A DNA stretch of 60,792 bases from CAYPNF01 sp964411985 (GCA_964411985.1 CAYPNF010000050.1:1-60792), one strand, 5' to 3'; counted from the first letter of the stretch, positions 34,375 through 43,313 are shown. Program-made: numbers and translations. The notes: generated by a model not told the origin, from the letters alone.

Positions 34375-36887
34375 AGCCCCAAGACGGCAACGCGGTAGAA
34401 TGTTCTGTTGCTCCCCTCCGGAAGGGGGTCGGAGCAGAGCAGATCTCCTTCTTCTGTCAAGGGTTCAAACTCAGCGACCACTTTCCAGTGTGCGCCCTCC
34501 GCGAGTGCATCCGTCGCTTCCACCCGATATCGTCGACCCGGCCCGGCGCGGAATCGCAGGGAGACTTGGCCTGCGGTATTCATATCGGCGCGCAGCGCCA
34601 GACGAGCTTGGGCGTCCGTCGGCGAAGTGCCTGCCAAGTATTCGGCTCGGTTCGTCATGCCATCGCTGTCGAAATCATCGTCGGGATCGACCGCTTCGAT
34701 GGAGGCAATAGAGTCGTCCAGTTTAGCCGAGATGATTTGAGTTTCCCAGTCGTCGGGCAGTCCATCCGCATCGGAGTCTCCTTGTCCTCCGCTGGCAAGC
34801 AGATGAACCCGGTGAGATGATGGAGAGGATCCCCAATACGCATTGGATGGATGGGTCAGAGTTACCTCGAGTGTCACGCTGAACCGACGCTGGGGATTGG
34901 CTAGCGGGTCCAAAGGGATGAACTCCACCGTCTGCCCGGGCGAAAACCGCAAGGTGCCTTTCGCTGGCTGAAAATCAACTCCTGGAATGGCGCTTACCTG
35001 GTGGAGTTCGTAGTCTACGGTAACCTCTCGATCCAGAAAACAGCTTAGGCCCACCGGCAGTCTCACTTGCCCACTCTGGTTGGGGAATCGGGATTCAGGG
35101 GAATAGAACCCGATACCCACACTGCCGTGCGGCGCGGTGCGAAACGACCGTAACCGAGGGGAATCCGTCGCGGCTTGCCAGACCGAGTTGCTCGGGTACA
35201 GCGGGTTGGTGGTCGTAATCCAGTTCGAGGCCACGTTCATGCGGGCCAGGTCTTCTGCCCAGAGTTCTCGAACGAATCCCCAGACGTCCCTCTTGTTGTG
35301 CAAGAGCAGGGAGTCGGTGACGCTCAGAAAGCCGGTGTGGGTGTAGGCATAGTTGTCCCCAAAACGAACCCCTACCAGGTTGGCCGTGATCAGACAATTG
35401 CTCACGCTCACCTGCGGCGAGAGATATCCTGCCTCCACGCCCTGGCCGCAATTCATCAGCACCGAATCCAACACTCGCACCACTTTATTCGAACCTGAGA
35501 GCGCCATTCCTTCATGAAAACAGGACTCAAGCCAGCATCGGGAGATTTCGACGTCGCCCCAGATATCTCCTCCCGCATCCACGCAGTCGTCCTTGGTCCA
35601 TCCAATCAGCGTGTTGTGGATGCGATGATTCCCCAGCGTGAAGTAGATTGCGTCGTTATCGCCATCCACAAACTGCGGGTCATCCTTCGGGAACTCCAGC
35701 AGGGCGCTGTCCTCAATCTGCACCGATCCTCCATTGAACTGGCCGATGGTTTGGCAACGCTGAATCAAGCAACGTTTCAGATTGAGGTTTCCCCCTCCAC
35801 CATGAAACGCCTGGCCCGCAAGCTCGAGGATCCAGCAGTCCTCAAAAGTTGCCTCCACTCCGGCGCCAAGGTGAAAGAGTGCCTCCTCCCGTCGATGAGT
35901 GCCGCCGATCGGGTGCGTGTTGTAGTAGGTCAAGTCAGCCCCGCTCCCGGTGAAAATCGCCCCTTTGGCTTGAACTTTGGCTGGACCTTGCAGCAGCAGG
36001 AAACCGCCCCAGGGCTGCTCGCGGCGCTCTGGAAGAAAGGTCACCGGCCTCTCCACGGTGCCACGCACCAGCAACGTTCCCTGCACGCCGATCTCCACCC
36101 CAGGCGCGATTTTGACAACGGTCCCTGCATCAATGGTCAAAGTGGTTCCAGCGTGAAGGGTCAGGTTGCTCCGAATATGAATTCGGGACTTTTCCGGCCA
36201 CAAGGTATCCAGGGCAAGGTCCGCCTCGACTACGTTCCAAGTCGTCTGGGACTCGATGTGAATGGATCGATTGGTTTGCACTCCGTAGATTTGGCCTTCC
36301 ACCCGCTGGGGACCCGTGCTCTGAGTCGGAGGAAGGAAAGTAAACCCAATCCCGCGTTTCAGGATCAGAGGAGCCGCGCTCCGAGCGCTCAGTTGCACGG
36401 AGCCGTTCACCGGCCATCTCCGGGAATCGGAATCTCCCACCCAGGCGATGACGGGACAGGCGAGGTCTCCAGGAAACTCCGCCGGAAGAATCAACGACAT
36501 CTGGGCTCCGTCAAATTCCGCAGCCGCGGAACCGATGGTAGGGCGAGGAACCCAGGGAGGCAAGCCGAACTCGGTTTCCCCCCGGTTCGTCGCCAGCACC
36601 ACGAACTGAAAAAGGGCGGTTTCGGTCGCTCCAGTGCTCAGTTCCCGACGTGCCACACTCAGCAAGTGGTAGCCGACCTCCGTTACTTGAACCCAGTCTT
36701 CCACCGCAACGGACGCGCCATCGAGGATTGCGGTTTGCACAAATCCCTCGGCGGGAACCGCCCGGAAGCGGGCCACGTCAAAGATTGCCAAGCGGTCCGT
36801 CAATCCCTCCAGGGTGATGGCACCGCGGGCGGGCGCGGCTGTCGCCAGTAGGAGATAAACTCCCAGCAAGCCAAGAAACCGTTGCAT
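34371..36887 (-). CDS. Secreted beta-helix/Calx-beta protein
   Basis: The 838-residue protein starts at ATG 36887, which gives a clean signal peptide (FLGLLGVYLLLATAAPARG); the frame is open another 80 codons upstream, but without signal features. A large repetitive region (about 200-560) has the N/G/D-rich rungs of a right-handed parallel beta-helix (LTLHAGTTLTIDAGTVVKIA, then VQIEDSALLEF and VSVTDSLLLHN-like rungs). A Calx-beta-like domain (about 605-690; YELHQVSAIPGVDFQPAKG) and a TSP3-like repeat (GDSDADGLPDDWE; FDSDGMTNRAEYLAGTSP) precede the shared C-terminal module (YRVEATDALAEG ... FYRVAVLGL). It is coupled to the downstream 1958-residue gene by ATGA overlap and lies 157 bp after the DUF1501 gene. 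A role in surface carbohydrate binding or adhesion is an inference. Confidence 0.85.
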   Translation of the reverse strand: MQRFLGLLGVYLLLATAAPARGAITLEGLTDRLAIFDVARFRAVPAEGFVQTAILDGASVAVEDWVQVTEVGYHLLSVARRELSTGATETALFQFVVLATNRGETEFGLPPWVPRPTIGSAAAEFDGAQMSLILPAEFPGDLACPVIAWVGDSDSRRWPVNGSVQLSARSAAPLILKRGIGFTFLPPTQSTGPQRVEGQIYGVQTNRSIHIESQTTWNVVEADLALDTLWPEKSRIHIRSNLTLHAGTTLTIDAGTVVKIAPGVEIGVQGTLLVRGTVERPVTFLPERREQPWGGFLLLQGPAKVQAKGAIFTGSGADLTYYNTHPIGGTHRREEALFHLGAGVEATFEDCWILELAGQAFHGGGGNLNLKRCLIQRCQTIGQFNGGSVQIEDSALLEFPKDDPQFVDGDNDAIYFTLGNHRIHNTLIGWTKDDCVDAGGDIWGDVEISRCWLESCFHEGMALSGSNKVVRVLDSVLMNCGQGVEAGYLSPQVSVSNCLITANLVGVRFGDNYAYTHTGFLSVTDSLLLHNKRDVWGFVRELWAEDLARMNVASNWITTTNPLYPSNSVWQAATDSPRLRSFRTAPHGSVGIGFYSPESRFPNQSGQVRLPVGLSCFLDREVTVDYELHQVSAIPGVDFQPAKGTLRFSPGQTVEFIPLDPLANPQRRFSVTLEVTLTHPSNAYWGSSPSSHRVHLLASGGQGDSDADGLPDDWETQIISAKLDDSIASIEAVDPDDDFDSDGMTNRAEYLAGTSPTDAQARLALRADMNTAGQVSLRFRAGPGRRYRVEATDALAEGAHWKVVAEFEPLTEEGDLLCSDPLPEGSNRTFYRVAVLGL

Positions 36888-37044
36888 AGCAGCGTCGAGA
36901 CGGACCGCTTTCTCCCAAGAGAAAGACCGGTGAGGAAGCCAGTCAAAGGCCCCCTTTGTACCGTCAAGAAAGGCTACTGCCCGGCCAGTTGGCCCCGCAA
37001 GGACAAAGACCCCTCCAACCTGGCGTGAGGAGGGCTTCCTGGTT

Positions 37045-38508
37045 TCAAAGAAGACCCAACTCACCCACAATGGGAACTCCATCCGGTGCCACCCCTCCAG
37101 AGAGCAGGCATTCCGCCGGGTTCGCATATCCGGGCAGGACTTGAGCCAACTGCTCGGGCGTTACTCCCACATGCTTGCGAATGATCTCTCCGAACACGGA
37201 ACGATAGTCCACGCTTCGCTGCAGGTAGCGCTTGCTGGCCTGGAACATGGATCCCGAGGGTCCAATGGTCCACGACCCATTGTCGCACTGATACACCCCA
37301 CCCTTGAGCCTCCCCCCACCCAGCAGCATCGCACCCGCCTCGGCATGGTCTGTGCCCTGGGACCCGTTCTCCTTCGTCGTTCGACCGAATTCGGACATGG
37401 TGATGATGACGGTGTTGTTCCATAGTTCAGGGTTAAGGTCCTGGAAGAACTTTCGCAGGGCGTAAAAGGCCCACCCCAGCCACTGCATGCGGTTGGCGTG
37501 GCCACCGGTCAAGCTCCCTTGTCCATTGTGGGTGTCGAATCCGTCCAACTGGGTTCCGGCTACAACCGCATCCGTTTTGCCCAGAATCAGGGCCGCCGTC
37601 TTCAGGCTGTTGAAGAACCCATAGCAGTCCGAACGGAAGCCCTTCTGGTTGGTGGCGGAACTCACCGGAAACAAGTGCGTTGTGCCGTCGGTGTCGTAGT
37701 ATTCGTTGCCTGTTACCCCAATCTTCTTGAGTTCCTCAATCGAGGCCTCCAACCCCTTTCCGGTTTCAAAGAGCAGCTTGCGGTGGTCCTTGTCAGGGTG
37801 CGGAATACTGTGGCCGTCGCCGACGGAGCGTAGAAGTTTGCCCTTGTCCGCCCCTTGGTCCACGACGCCGAGCAAGTCGTAACGGGATGGGTCGCTCAAG
37901 TTGGGGAGAGCTACGGGCCCGCGAAGGATTCGTGGGTTTGTACTTTGCACCGACACGGCGGGAAATCGGCGTCCAAGGTGCAGGCCGGTGTCGACCACCG
38001 TGCGATAGAAGATGCCGGTGGAGAGGAAGTTGTCCCTGGGCACGCCGCATTCCCAGTAACGCTGGGAATCAAAATGGGAACGCGACTGACGTGCATAACC
38101 CACACGATGAACCAGAGCCAGGTGACCCGCATTGTAGAGGGGAGCGAGGTCCTTGAGCCCAGGATGGACGGCGGCGAAATGATTGCCAAGGTCGATGGCG
38201 CGCGTCAGGTCGGGTTTCTCGGGCATGCGGCCATTCACGCTGGTCAGGGGATCAGGCTTGGGAATGAAGAGCGTGGGCCGCGTCGTATTGTTGTAGGCGT
38301 CATCGCCGGAGGGGATGACCATGTTCAGGGAGTCGTTTCCGCCGCGGAGGAAGATGAAGAGGATCTTGCCCGCGCTGGCAGGGATCGCCGTTTGCGCCGC
38401 CGCATGGCGCAGGAATGCTGGGACGTTCAGAGCCGCCGCTGCAGCCGAGGCGAGCGCGATCCGGAGATTGCTTTCGAGAAAACGGCGACGAGTGATGAGT
38501 GGATACAT
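37045..38508 (-). CDS. DUF1501 family protein
   Basis: This 487-residue protein has a twin-arginine-like export signal (TRRRFLESNLRIALASAAAAALN) and the DUF1501 pattern: ILFIFLRGGNDSLNMVIP, LALVHRVGYARQSRSHFDSQ, GFDTHNGQGS and VIITMSEFGRTTKENG with HAEAGAMLLGGG. DUF1501 is related to the alkaline phosphatase/sulfatase fold, but its substrate is unknown. It is almost always encoded beside DUF1800 in Planctomycetes, Verrucomicrobia and Proteobacteria, and here it follows the DUF1800 gene by 24 bp. Its stop lies 157 bp ahead of the beta-helix gene, so all could form one transcript. No metal ligands were verified individually. Confidence 0.92.
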   Translation of the reverse strand: MYPLITRRRFLESNLRIALASAAAAALNVPAFLRHAAAQTAIPASAGKILFIFLRGGNDSLNMVIPSGDDAYNNTTRPTLFIPKPDPLTSVNGRMPEKPDLTRAIDLGNHFAAVHPGLKDLAPLYNAGHLALVHRVGYARQSRSHFDSQRYWECGVPRDNFLSTGIFYRTVVDTGLHLGRRFPAVSVQSTNPRILRGPVALPNLSDPSRYDLLGVVDQGADKGKLLRSVGDGHSIPHPDKDHRKLLFETGKGLEASIEELKKIGVTGNEYYDTDGTTHLFPVSSATNQKGFRSDCYGFFNSLKTAALILGKTDAVVAGTQLDGFDTHNGQGSLTGGHANRMQWLGWAFYALRKFFQDLNPELWNNTVIITMSEFGRTTKENGSQGTDHAEAGAMLLGGGRLKGGVYQCDNGSWTIGPSGSMFQASKRYLQRSVDYRSVFGEIIRKHVGVTPEQLAQVLPGYANPAECLLSGGVAPDGVPIVGELGLL

Positions 38509-38532
38509 GGTTTTCCGGATTCGACTTAGGCT

Positions 38533-41007
38533 TCACTGTTCCTGGAACCGGGGAAGGCAGAGCAGCATGGCCGTCATGCTCCGAACCCGCGCATCATAGG
38601 GTGCTGTGGCTGGATCGAGGGAGGCAAAGGGCGACGAGTCTGCCGCGCCAGTGTCGTCGGCTTTCAGAAAGGCAATCGCCCGCTGGCGGTCCAGCGCCAG
38701 ATTCCCGGCTCCTTCGCCCGGGAACAGGAGTTGCAGGAATAGATCCACCACTGCCGATGGATCGCGCCAGGCCTCTTGGGGTAGCCGCATCTTGACCAAT
38801 GACACCGGGTCGGAAACGTTGTCGTCGCCGGTGGTGCCGAAATCAACCGTCTTGAGCGAGTTGCGGGGGGCAATCAGAAAGTTCTGCGCAAATCGCATCC
38901 GTTCCACCAGTGCCGCTGTGCTCACCCAGTCCTTGCCTTCTTCAGGCCAACCGTCCGGATCCGCCCGATCGAAGATCGTCATGTTCAACCGACGGAGCGT
39001 GGTGAGCACGTCGTACCCGTCGGTGTCGGCGGTGAAGGTTCCCGATCCGCGAGCGGCCCGCAGCGAGCGAATGGTGCTGGCCACAAACTCGAAGGGCGTC
39101 TTGACCTTCTGTCGAGACGCAGCCTGATGGCGGAACAGTTCAGAGGAGAAGATGGCTTCAAGGATGCGCCGGATGTTTCCTTTTCGGCCGTCCGGACCGG
39201 GAGACTCCCAGGCAGCCATACAACGGGCGATGAGCTGCCCTTCAGGACTCAGGCTCCCCGGATCCGCGTAATCGTACACTCCATGGGCGAATTGGTCGTG
39301 CACGAAGAGTCGGCATAGCTTCACGGAAACATACTCCTGGGTGTAGGGGAGGTCCGCCAGATGCTGGATGATCTCGTATCCGTCCTTCATGCCTTCCGTC
39401 CCGGTTCGCGCAGGGAGTTCGAGTTGGTAGGGCCTACCCGCATGGGGTGGTCCGAAGCGAGCCGGGAGAGTCTTTGCCTTGAAGATGAGCTTGGACTTGG
39501 TGTCATGCCGCTCCGTTCGGAACCGGAGCGTCCACACTCCCGGGTCGGCTTCCTTGTCGGTGACCGGTGTGGCGAATGGGTTGTCCACCTCTGCCTCAGG
39601 GAGTTTGTCGACCCGCCACCCGGTCCAGGCTCGACTCATCTCCTCGATGTCCGACTGGTCGTATCCGTTGTCGACTCCCATCGTGAACAGTTCGAGCAGT
39701 TCGCGGGAGAAGTTCTCGTTCGCGTTGCCGCCCGCACTGGTCACGGTGTCCAGGTAGATCACCATGGCGGGGCTCTCCACGCTCACTCGGAGGAGGTCCA
39801 GGAAAGTCCCGTTGGGGTTGAGCAGGATGGTCTGCCACTTGGATAACTCACGAAACTCAAAATCGGTGGCCGTCCTGGCCACCGTGGTCTGGTTGGTCAG
39901 AAATCCATCGATGTAATCCCGGCTCTTGGAGTATTGCGTGGTGAAATGATTGTCAAGAAACTGGGTCAGCACTTCCAATAACTGTCTCTGGGACCGCACC
40001 GCGTGAAGCAAGAACCAGGCGCGCAGATCGTCCAGAACGGCGGTCTTCGATTGCAGCCGAGCTGCCAAAACCCCCGACTGGTACTCCGAAGGGACCAAAC
40101 TGTGGGTGGTGTCGATGCCATCGGATCGCCCCCCGCTGCCAGAGAACCTCACCGTCAGGTTGTTGCCATGGGTGCTGGGTAGGTACCAGTAGGCGAGGGT
40201 GTAGGTTTGCCCTGCCTTCATCGCGGGTACGATCGTCTGCCACAGCGCCGATTCCTTGGAGGAACCTGCCGAAGTGGCCACCAGGTGGAGACTCGAGCTC
40301 CCTTCGTGTCGAACCTCAGTGCTAAGAGCCGATAGAGCCAGATTCGTTGAAAGGGTCCAACCGTTGGTGAGGGGTGACTCAAAGTGGCCGTTGGTCAGCA
40401 GGTTCGTGCCTTGAGCCGGGACACTTCCAGGCACGACGGACAGGCTGTCCAGGTACACTTCGCCTGGCTTGTCCAAATAGAGATAGAGGGTCGAACTGGT
40501 CGCCACCCCGGTGTAAGTGACCCAGTGCCATCCCACGGCTCCCATCGGCGCGTCCAAGTCATCTGGTACCTGTTCTGGATGGATTTGCTCCTGGATATAG
40601 GCCTCCGGGCCGATCGCCTTGGAACCCGTCAAGACTCGATCCAGCTCGTCCGGCGTAGGACCATAGGCAAGCCGATGGAGGACTGTGGAGGTCAGGACCT
40701 CGCTGTCGCTCAGCGGTTTCATCCGTAATCGGTAAAACCCTTGGTTTCCAGTGGCTTGTACCCCTTGTGAGTAACCCATGAAGGTCGACGTTGGCCAGGT
40801 TTGGAAGCCAACGCTCAGATCGGAGGTCTGTTCGAGAAGGTACTCCTGGATGGACGGTTGAGGTGCGATTTGGAGGGTGAAGGTGCCTTGGGAGATGCCC
40901 CAACCGCTGACCCGGGGCATGGAGGGGTCTTGGGCAGCGAGGTGGATTGGCAAACTGAGCCAAAGCAGTCCCACTAGGCCTCTTTTCAGGCCAAGCACGG
41001 TCTTCAT
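38533..41007 (-). CDS. DUF1800 family protein with N-terminal FYR module and inserted beta-sandwich
   Basis: The 824-residue exported protein (signal LVGLLWLSLPIHLAAQ) begins with the same module seen at the C-termini of its neighbours (YLLEQTSDLSVG ... FYRLRMKPL, about 20-95). The DUF1800 region starts at LHRLAYGPTPDELDRVL, and PEAYIQEQIHPEQVPDDLD is family-typical. It is then interrupted by about 150 residues that look like a carbohydrate-binding jelly-roll (NLLTNGHFESPLTNGWTLS, SSLHLVATSAGSS, YTLAYWYLPST). The family sequence resumes at DDLRAWFLLHAVRSQRQLLE and continues through FSRELLELFTMG and FEFVASTIRSLRAARG. ATG 41007 gives the best signal; ATGs at 41019 and 41043 are alternatives. 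Function is unknown. It is the first gene of the reverse operon. Confidence 0.88.
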   Translation of the reverse strand: MKTVLGLKRGLVGLLWLSLPIHLAAQDPSMPRVSGWGISQGTFTLQIAPQPSIQEYLLEQTSDLSVGFQTWPTSTFMGYSQGVQATGNQGFYRLRMKPLSDSEVLTSTVLHRLAYGPTPDELDRVLTGSKAIGPEAYIQEQIHPEQVPDDLDAPMGAVGWHWVTYTGVATSSTLYLYLDKPGEVYLDSLSVVPGSVPAQGTNLLTNGHFESPLTNGWTLSTNLALSALSTEVRHEGSSSLHLVATSAGSSKESALWQTIVPAMKAGQTYTLAYWYLPSTHGNNLTVRFSGSGGRSDGIDTTHSLVPSEYQSGVLAARLQSKTAVLDDLRAWFLLHAVRSQRQLLEVLTQFLDNHFTTQYSKSRDYIDGFLTNQTTVARTATDFEFRELSKWQTILLNPNGTFLDLLRVSVESPAMVIYLDTVTSAGGNANENFSRELLELFTMGVDNGYDQSDIEEMSRAWTGWRVDKLPEAEVDNPFATPVTDKEADPGVWTLRFRTERHDTKSKLIFKAKTLPARFGPPHAGRPYQLELPARTGTEGMKDGYEIIQHLADLPYTQEYVSVKLCRLFVHDQFAHGVYDYADPGSLSPEGQLIARCMAAWESPGPDGRKGNIRRILEAIFSSELFRHQAASRQKVKTPFEFVASTIRSLRAARGSGTFTADTDGYDVLTTLRRLNMTIFDRADPDGWPEEGKDWVSTAALVERMRFAQNFLIAPRNSLKTVDFGTTGDDNVSDPVSLVKMRLPQEAWRDPSAVVDLFLQLLFPGEGAGNLALDRQRAIAFLKADDTGAADSSPFASLDPATAPYDARVRSMTAMLLCLPRFQEQ

Positions 41008-41165
41008 GCACAAGGTCATTCGTTCGCCAATCATGTAATGCATACGCAGACTTTATGCCACCGAAAGAACCCCCGCGGAGAATCCTCCTTGGCTGCGCTT
41101 GCCATCCAAGCCCGTTGGCCTATCGTCCCTGAGACCGGTGACCCTCGCCAACCAGGAATCGGGAG

Positions 41166-42521
41166 ATGAACGCCGAAATAACGAACCGACCTTCGCTGCC
41201 GCCCGGATTGCGGAACGCATACTATTTTTCCATCTTCAACGCACTCTCGTATCAGATCGTCCTTGGCAGCCCCATGATTCTGTATGCCAAACACTTGGAT
41301 GCGAGTGCCACCGTGCTTGGAATCGTCGCTGGTATGATGCCGCTCCTCGTCATTTTCCAGATTCCCGCCGCGAGCCACATCTCCCGTGTTGGATATAAAA
41401 GATTTGTCTTTGCGGGATGGGGTACCCGGGTCCTGTTCATCTTCCTCATGACTCTGGTTCCGCTCACCGCTCCGTTCCTCGGTTCCACCAGCCAGATCGG
41501 GCTCATGCTCTTCCTCCTCTTCGGTTTCAATCTGTCCCGTGGCATCTCCAGTGCCGCCTGGCTTCCCTGGATCACCGCTTTGGTTCCAGCTGCCGTGCGA
41601 GGGAACTACCTCGCGAGGGACGCTGCTTGTGTGAACGCAGGCAGTTTCTTGACGCTCGTTTTGGCCGGGCTTCTCCTCGGGACAAACCCGAGCCCGTGGC
41701 AGTTTGCCACGGCCTTTGCTTTCAGTGCATTCTCCGGCTCCGCGAGTCTCTTTTTCCTGCGGCGGATTCCCGACGCTGCCCCGCCTCACCAGGAGGGAGG
41801 GGGACCCGAGCCCGTGCCATGGAAGGAAATCGCCGCCTATCCTCCTTTCCGAAAACTACTGCGATTGAATGTGGCTTGGTCACTGGCTTACGGAGGTCTC
41901 AACGTCTTCACTTTGGCGTGGCTCAAGTCTGCGGCCGGTTTCCACGAGGGAACCATCCTTATCGTGACTGCGGTCTCTTACCTCGGCGGTTTGGGCGGCT
42001 TGGCCCTTTTTGGAACCCGTTTGGATCGGTATGGGAGCAAACCTGTCCTGACTGTCTGCATTCTGGGATGGCTCGGGATTCTGGTAGGTTGGACGCTCCT
42101 CGCGGGCAAGGTGTTGCCCTATCGGCTGGAGCTCGTGCTGGGCTTGGGGATCAGTATGGGCTTGGGTTATTCGGTATACACCATGGCGAACAATCGCCTC
42201 GCCATGGCGATCGTTCCCGAAATGGGGCGAAATCACTTCTTTGCGCTCTTTTCCGTTGTCGCCAACCTCGTGCTGGGGATCGGACCGGTGTTGTGGGGCC
42301 TCCAGATTGATGTCTGGGGTGCTCGCGAGACTGTGTTTCTCGGAATCAACTGGAACCGATATAGCGGCTACTTCCTGGCCATGCTCCTGCTCTTTGCCGT
42401 AACCCTATGGCTGTGTCGAGGTTTGGAGGAGCCCAAAGCCCGCAACGTGGAGGAGTTGATCCAGGACTTGCTGGCGAAGACGCCTTTCCGCAGTTGGATG
42501 CGTTTTTGGCCACGGGGATGA
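41166..42521 (+). CDS. Major facilitator superfamily transporter
   Basis: The 451-residue protein has about 12 hydrophobic segments and the MFS architecture: the loop 2-3 region ISRVGYKRFVFAGWGTR replaces a strict A motif, and the loop after the central split carries GTRLDRYGSKPVLTVC, a clear second A-like motif. A long cytoplasmic loop rich in Pro/Glu (about 195-220) separates the halves. The substrate is unknown; the closest feel is of drug or sugar exporters, without firm basis. It has GGGAG just before ATG. It is divergent from the DUF1800 gene across 158 bp and is followed by a long nested hairpin. Confidence 0.85.
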   Translation: MNAEITNRPSLPPGLRNAYYFSIFNALSYQIVLGSPMILYAKHLDASATVLGIVAGMMPLLVIFQIPAASHISRVGYKRFVFAGWGTRVLFIFLMTLVPLTAPFLGSTSQIGLMLFLLFGFNLSRGISSAAWLPWITALVPAAVRGNYLARDAACVNAGSFLTLVLAGLLLGTNPSPWQFATAFAFSAFSGSASLFFLRRIPDAAPPHQEGGGPEPVPWKEIAAYPPFRKLLRLNVAWSLAYGGLNVFTLAWLKSAAGFHEGTILIVTAVSYLGGLGGLALFGTRLDRYGSKPVLTVCILGWLGILVGWTLLAGKVLPYRLELVLGLGISMGLGYSVYTMANNRLAMAIVPEMGRNHFFALFSVVANLVLGIGPVLWGLQIDVWGARETVFLGINWNRYSGYFLAMLLLFAVTLWLCRGLEEPKARNVEELIQDLLAKTPFRSWMRFWPRG

Positions 42522-42550
42522 TTCCTGGGTCGATGGTGGCCGAAAGTCAG

Positions 42551-42620
42551 ACAAGCTCCTGGAAAAGACGCTGTCCACGGCGGGTGCCGTGTCTCTTCAG
42601 CGCCTTTTCCAAGAGCTTGT
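42551..42620. repeat. Long nested hairpin between MFS gene and small reverse gene
   Basis: The 23-base arms at 42551-42573 and 42598-42620 are inverted copies with two mismatches; they begin ACAAGCTC and end GAGCTTGT. The 24-base loop itself holds a six-pair stem, CACGGC (42576-42581) with GCCGTG (42586-42591). There is no convincing T-tract on either side. It sits between convergent genes, so it may stop transcription from both sides or be a relic of a mobile palindrome. Confidence 0.6.
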
Positions 42621-42643
42621 TTGAACCCAATGGATTGGCTGTC

Positions 42644-42988
42644 TCATGCGGCTACTGGCGCAGCTGTCCGGCTGCGGCGGAGGATAACCTCTTGATGGGC
42701 AAAGTGCTGGAGCGCGACATCGGTCTTCTCTTCCAAGAGGACTGGAAGCAGCAACAGCGGGTAGGGAGTCGTCCACACCAAGGCGGCTGCATCATCCGCA
42801 GCTCTCTTCAGTACCGGGAGCAATGCAGGAGCGCCCAGTTGACTCAGATGGGCCTTGACCAGCCGGTTTTTCAGGAGTTCCAGCTCGGCATTGAGTGACT
42901 CCCGCTTATCCCTAGCCAGCAAAGGGTCCTCGTCTCTGCCTCTGGGGGCATAATAGCTCGCCCCCCCTCTTTTTCTTAGTAGTTCCAT
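42644..42988 (-). CDS. Small hypothetical protein (114 residues)
   Basis: The reverse frame starts at ATG 42988 (MELLRKRGGASYYAPRGRDE) with a purine-rich GAGAAG patch upstream. The N-terminal third is basic and Gly/Arg-rich; the rest is helical and hydrophobic (LVWTTPYPLLLLPVLLEEKTD). I recognise no family. Length and composition differ from shadow frames, and a long structured leader with a terminator precedes it, which supports a real gene. An in-frame start at 43009 would add seven residues. Confidence 0.5.
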   Translation of the reverse strand: MELLRKRGGASYYAPRGRDEDPLLARDKRESLNAELELLKNRLVKAHLSQLGAPALLPVLKRAADDAAALVWTTPYPLLLLPVLLEEKTDVALQHFAHQEVILRRSRTAAPVAA

Positions 42989-43071
42989 ATTCACTTCTCT
43001 TTCTTCCAATACTGTCTTCGATCTCCAAAGGTTTCATTTCATTCAAACGGTCACCTGATTGTTACCAACAG

Positions 43072-43255
43072 AAAACCCACGATTGCGGGGCAATCGTGGG
43101 TTGTCGAAATCGTTGATAGTTCTTTATCAGGTCCGCCGATCCACGATGGCCAATGAAATGGCACAGGAGCGTCGCTTGGCTCTTCCAGTTACCTGGATAC
43201 ACCAGCTCTGCTTCAGATTATGATGACGTTTCATCCTGTTCATTCTGACAGGCGA
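43072..43255 (-). ncRNA. Candidate small RNA or attenuated leader
   Basis: A perfect intrinsic-terminator-like hairpin on the reverse strand (43102 down to 43074, then TTTTCTGTT) lies in a 360-bp region without ORFs. About 180 nt upstream is TTGACA (43284-43279), an exact -35 box, with only weak -10 candidates. Within the predicted transcript there are TCCAG-GTAA-CTGGA (43197-43184; a GNRA-type tetraloop) and CCTGT/ACAGG (43252-43235). The product could be a free small RNA or the leader of the gene at 42988. The family is not recognised. The 5' end is approximate. Confidence 0.4.
43074..43102 (-). terminator. Intrinsic terminator on the reverse strand
   Basis: Arms AACCCACGATTG (43074-43085) and CAATCGTGGGTT (43091-43102) form a perfect 12-pair stem with a five-base loop. 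On the reverse strand it is followed by TTTTCTGTT, so it terminates leftward transcription before the small gene at 42988. On the forward strand there is no T-tract. Confidence 0.75.
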
Positions 43256-43313
43256 TACCTTACAGGGAATTGCCTCTTTGTCAAATGCTGGACTAACTCA
43301 GTAATCTAACCGT

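Noticed and set aside
35514..36851. Forward open frame of 445 codons over the beta-helix gene
   Set aside because: The opposite strand has a signal peptide and beta-helix rungs in phase; this frame has neither.
43072..43255. Signal-recognition-particle RNA or 6S RNA
   Set aside because: CCAGG and GGAAG-like words appear, but the conserved SRP loop GGAAGGAAGCAGC and the long closing stem of 6S RNA are missing, so the family was left open.
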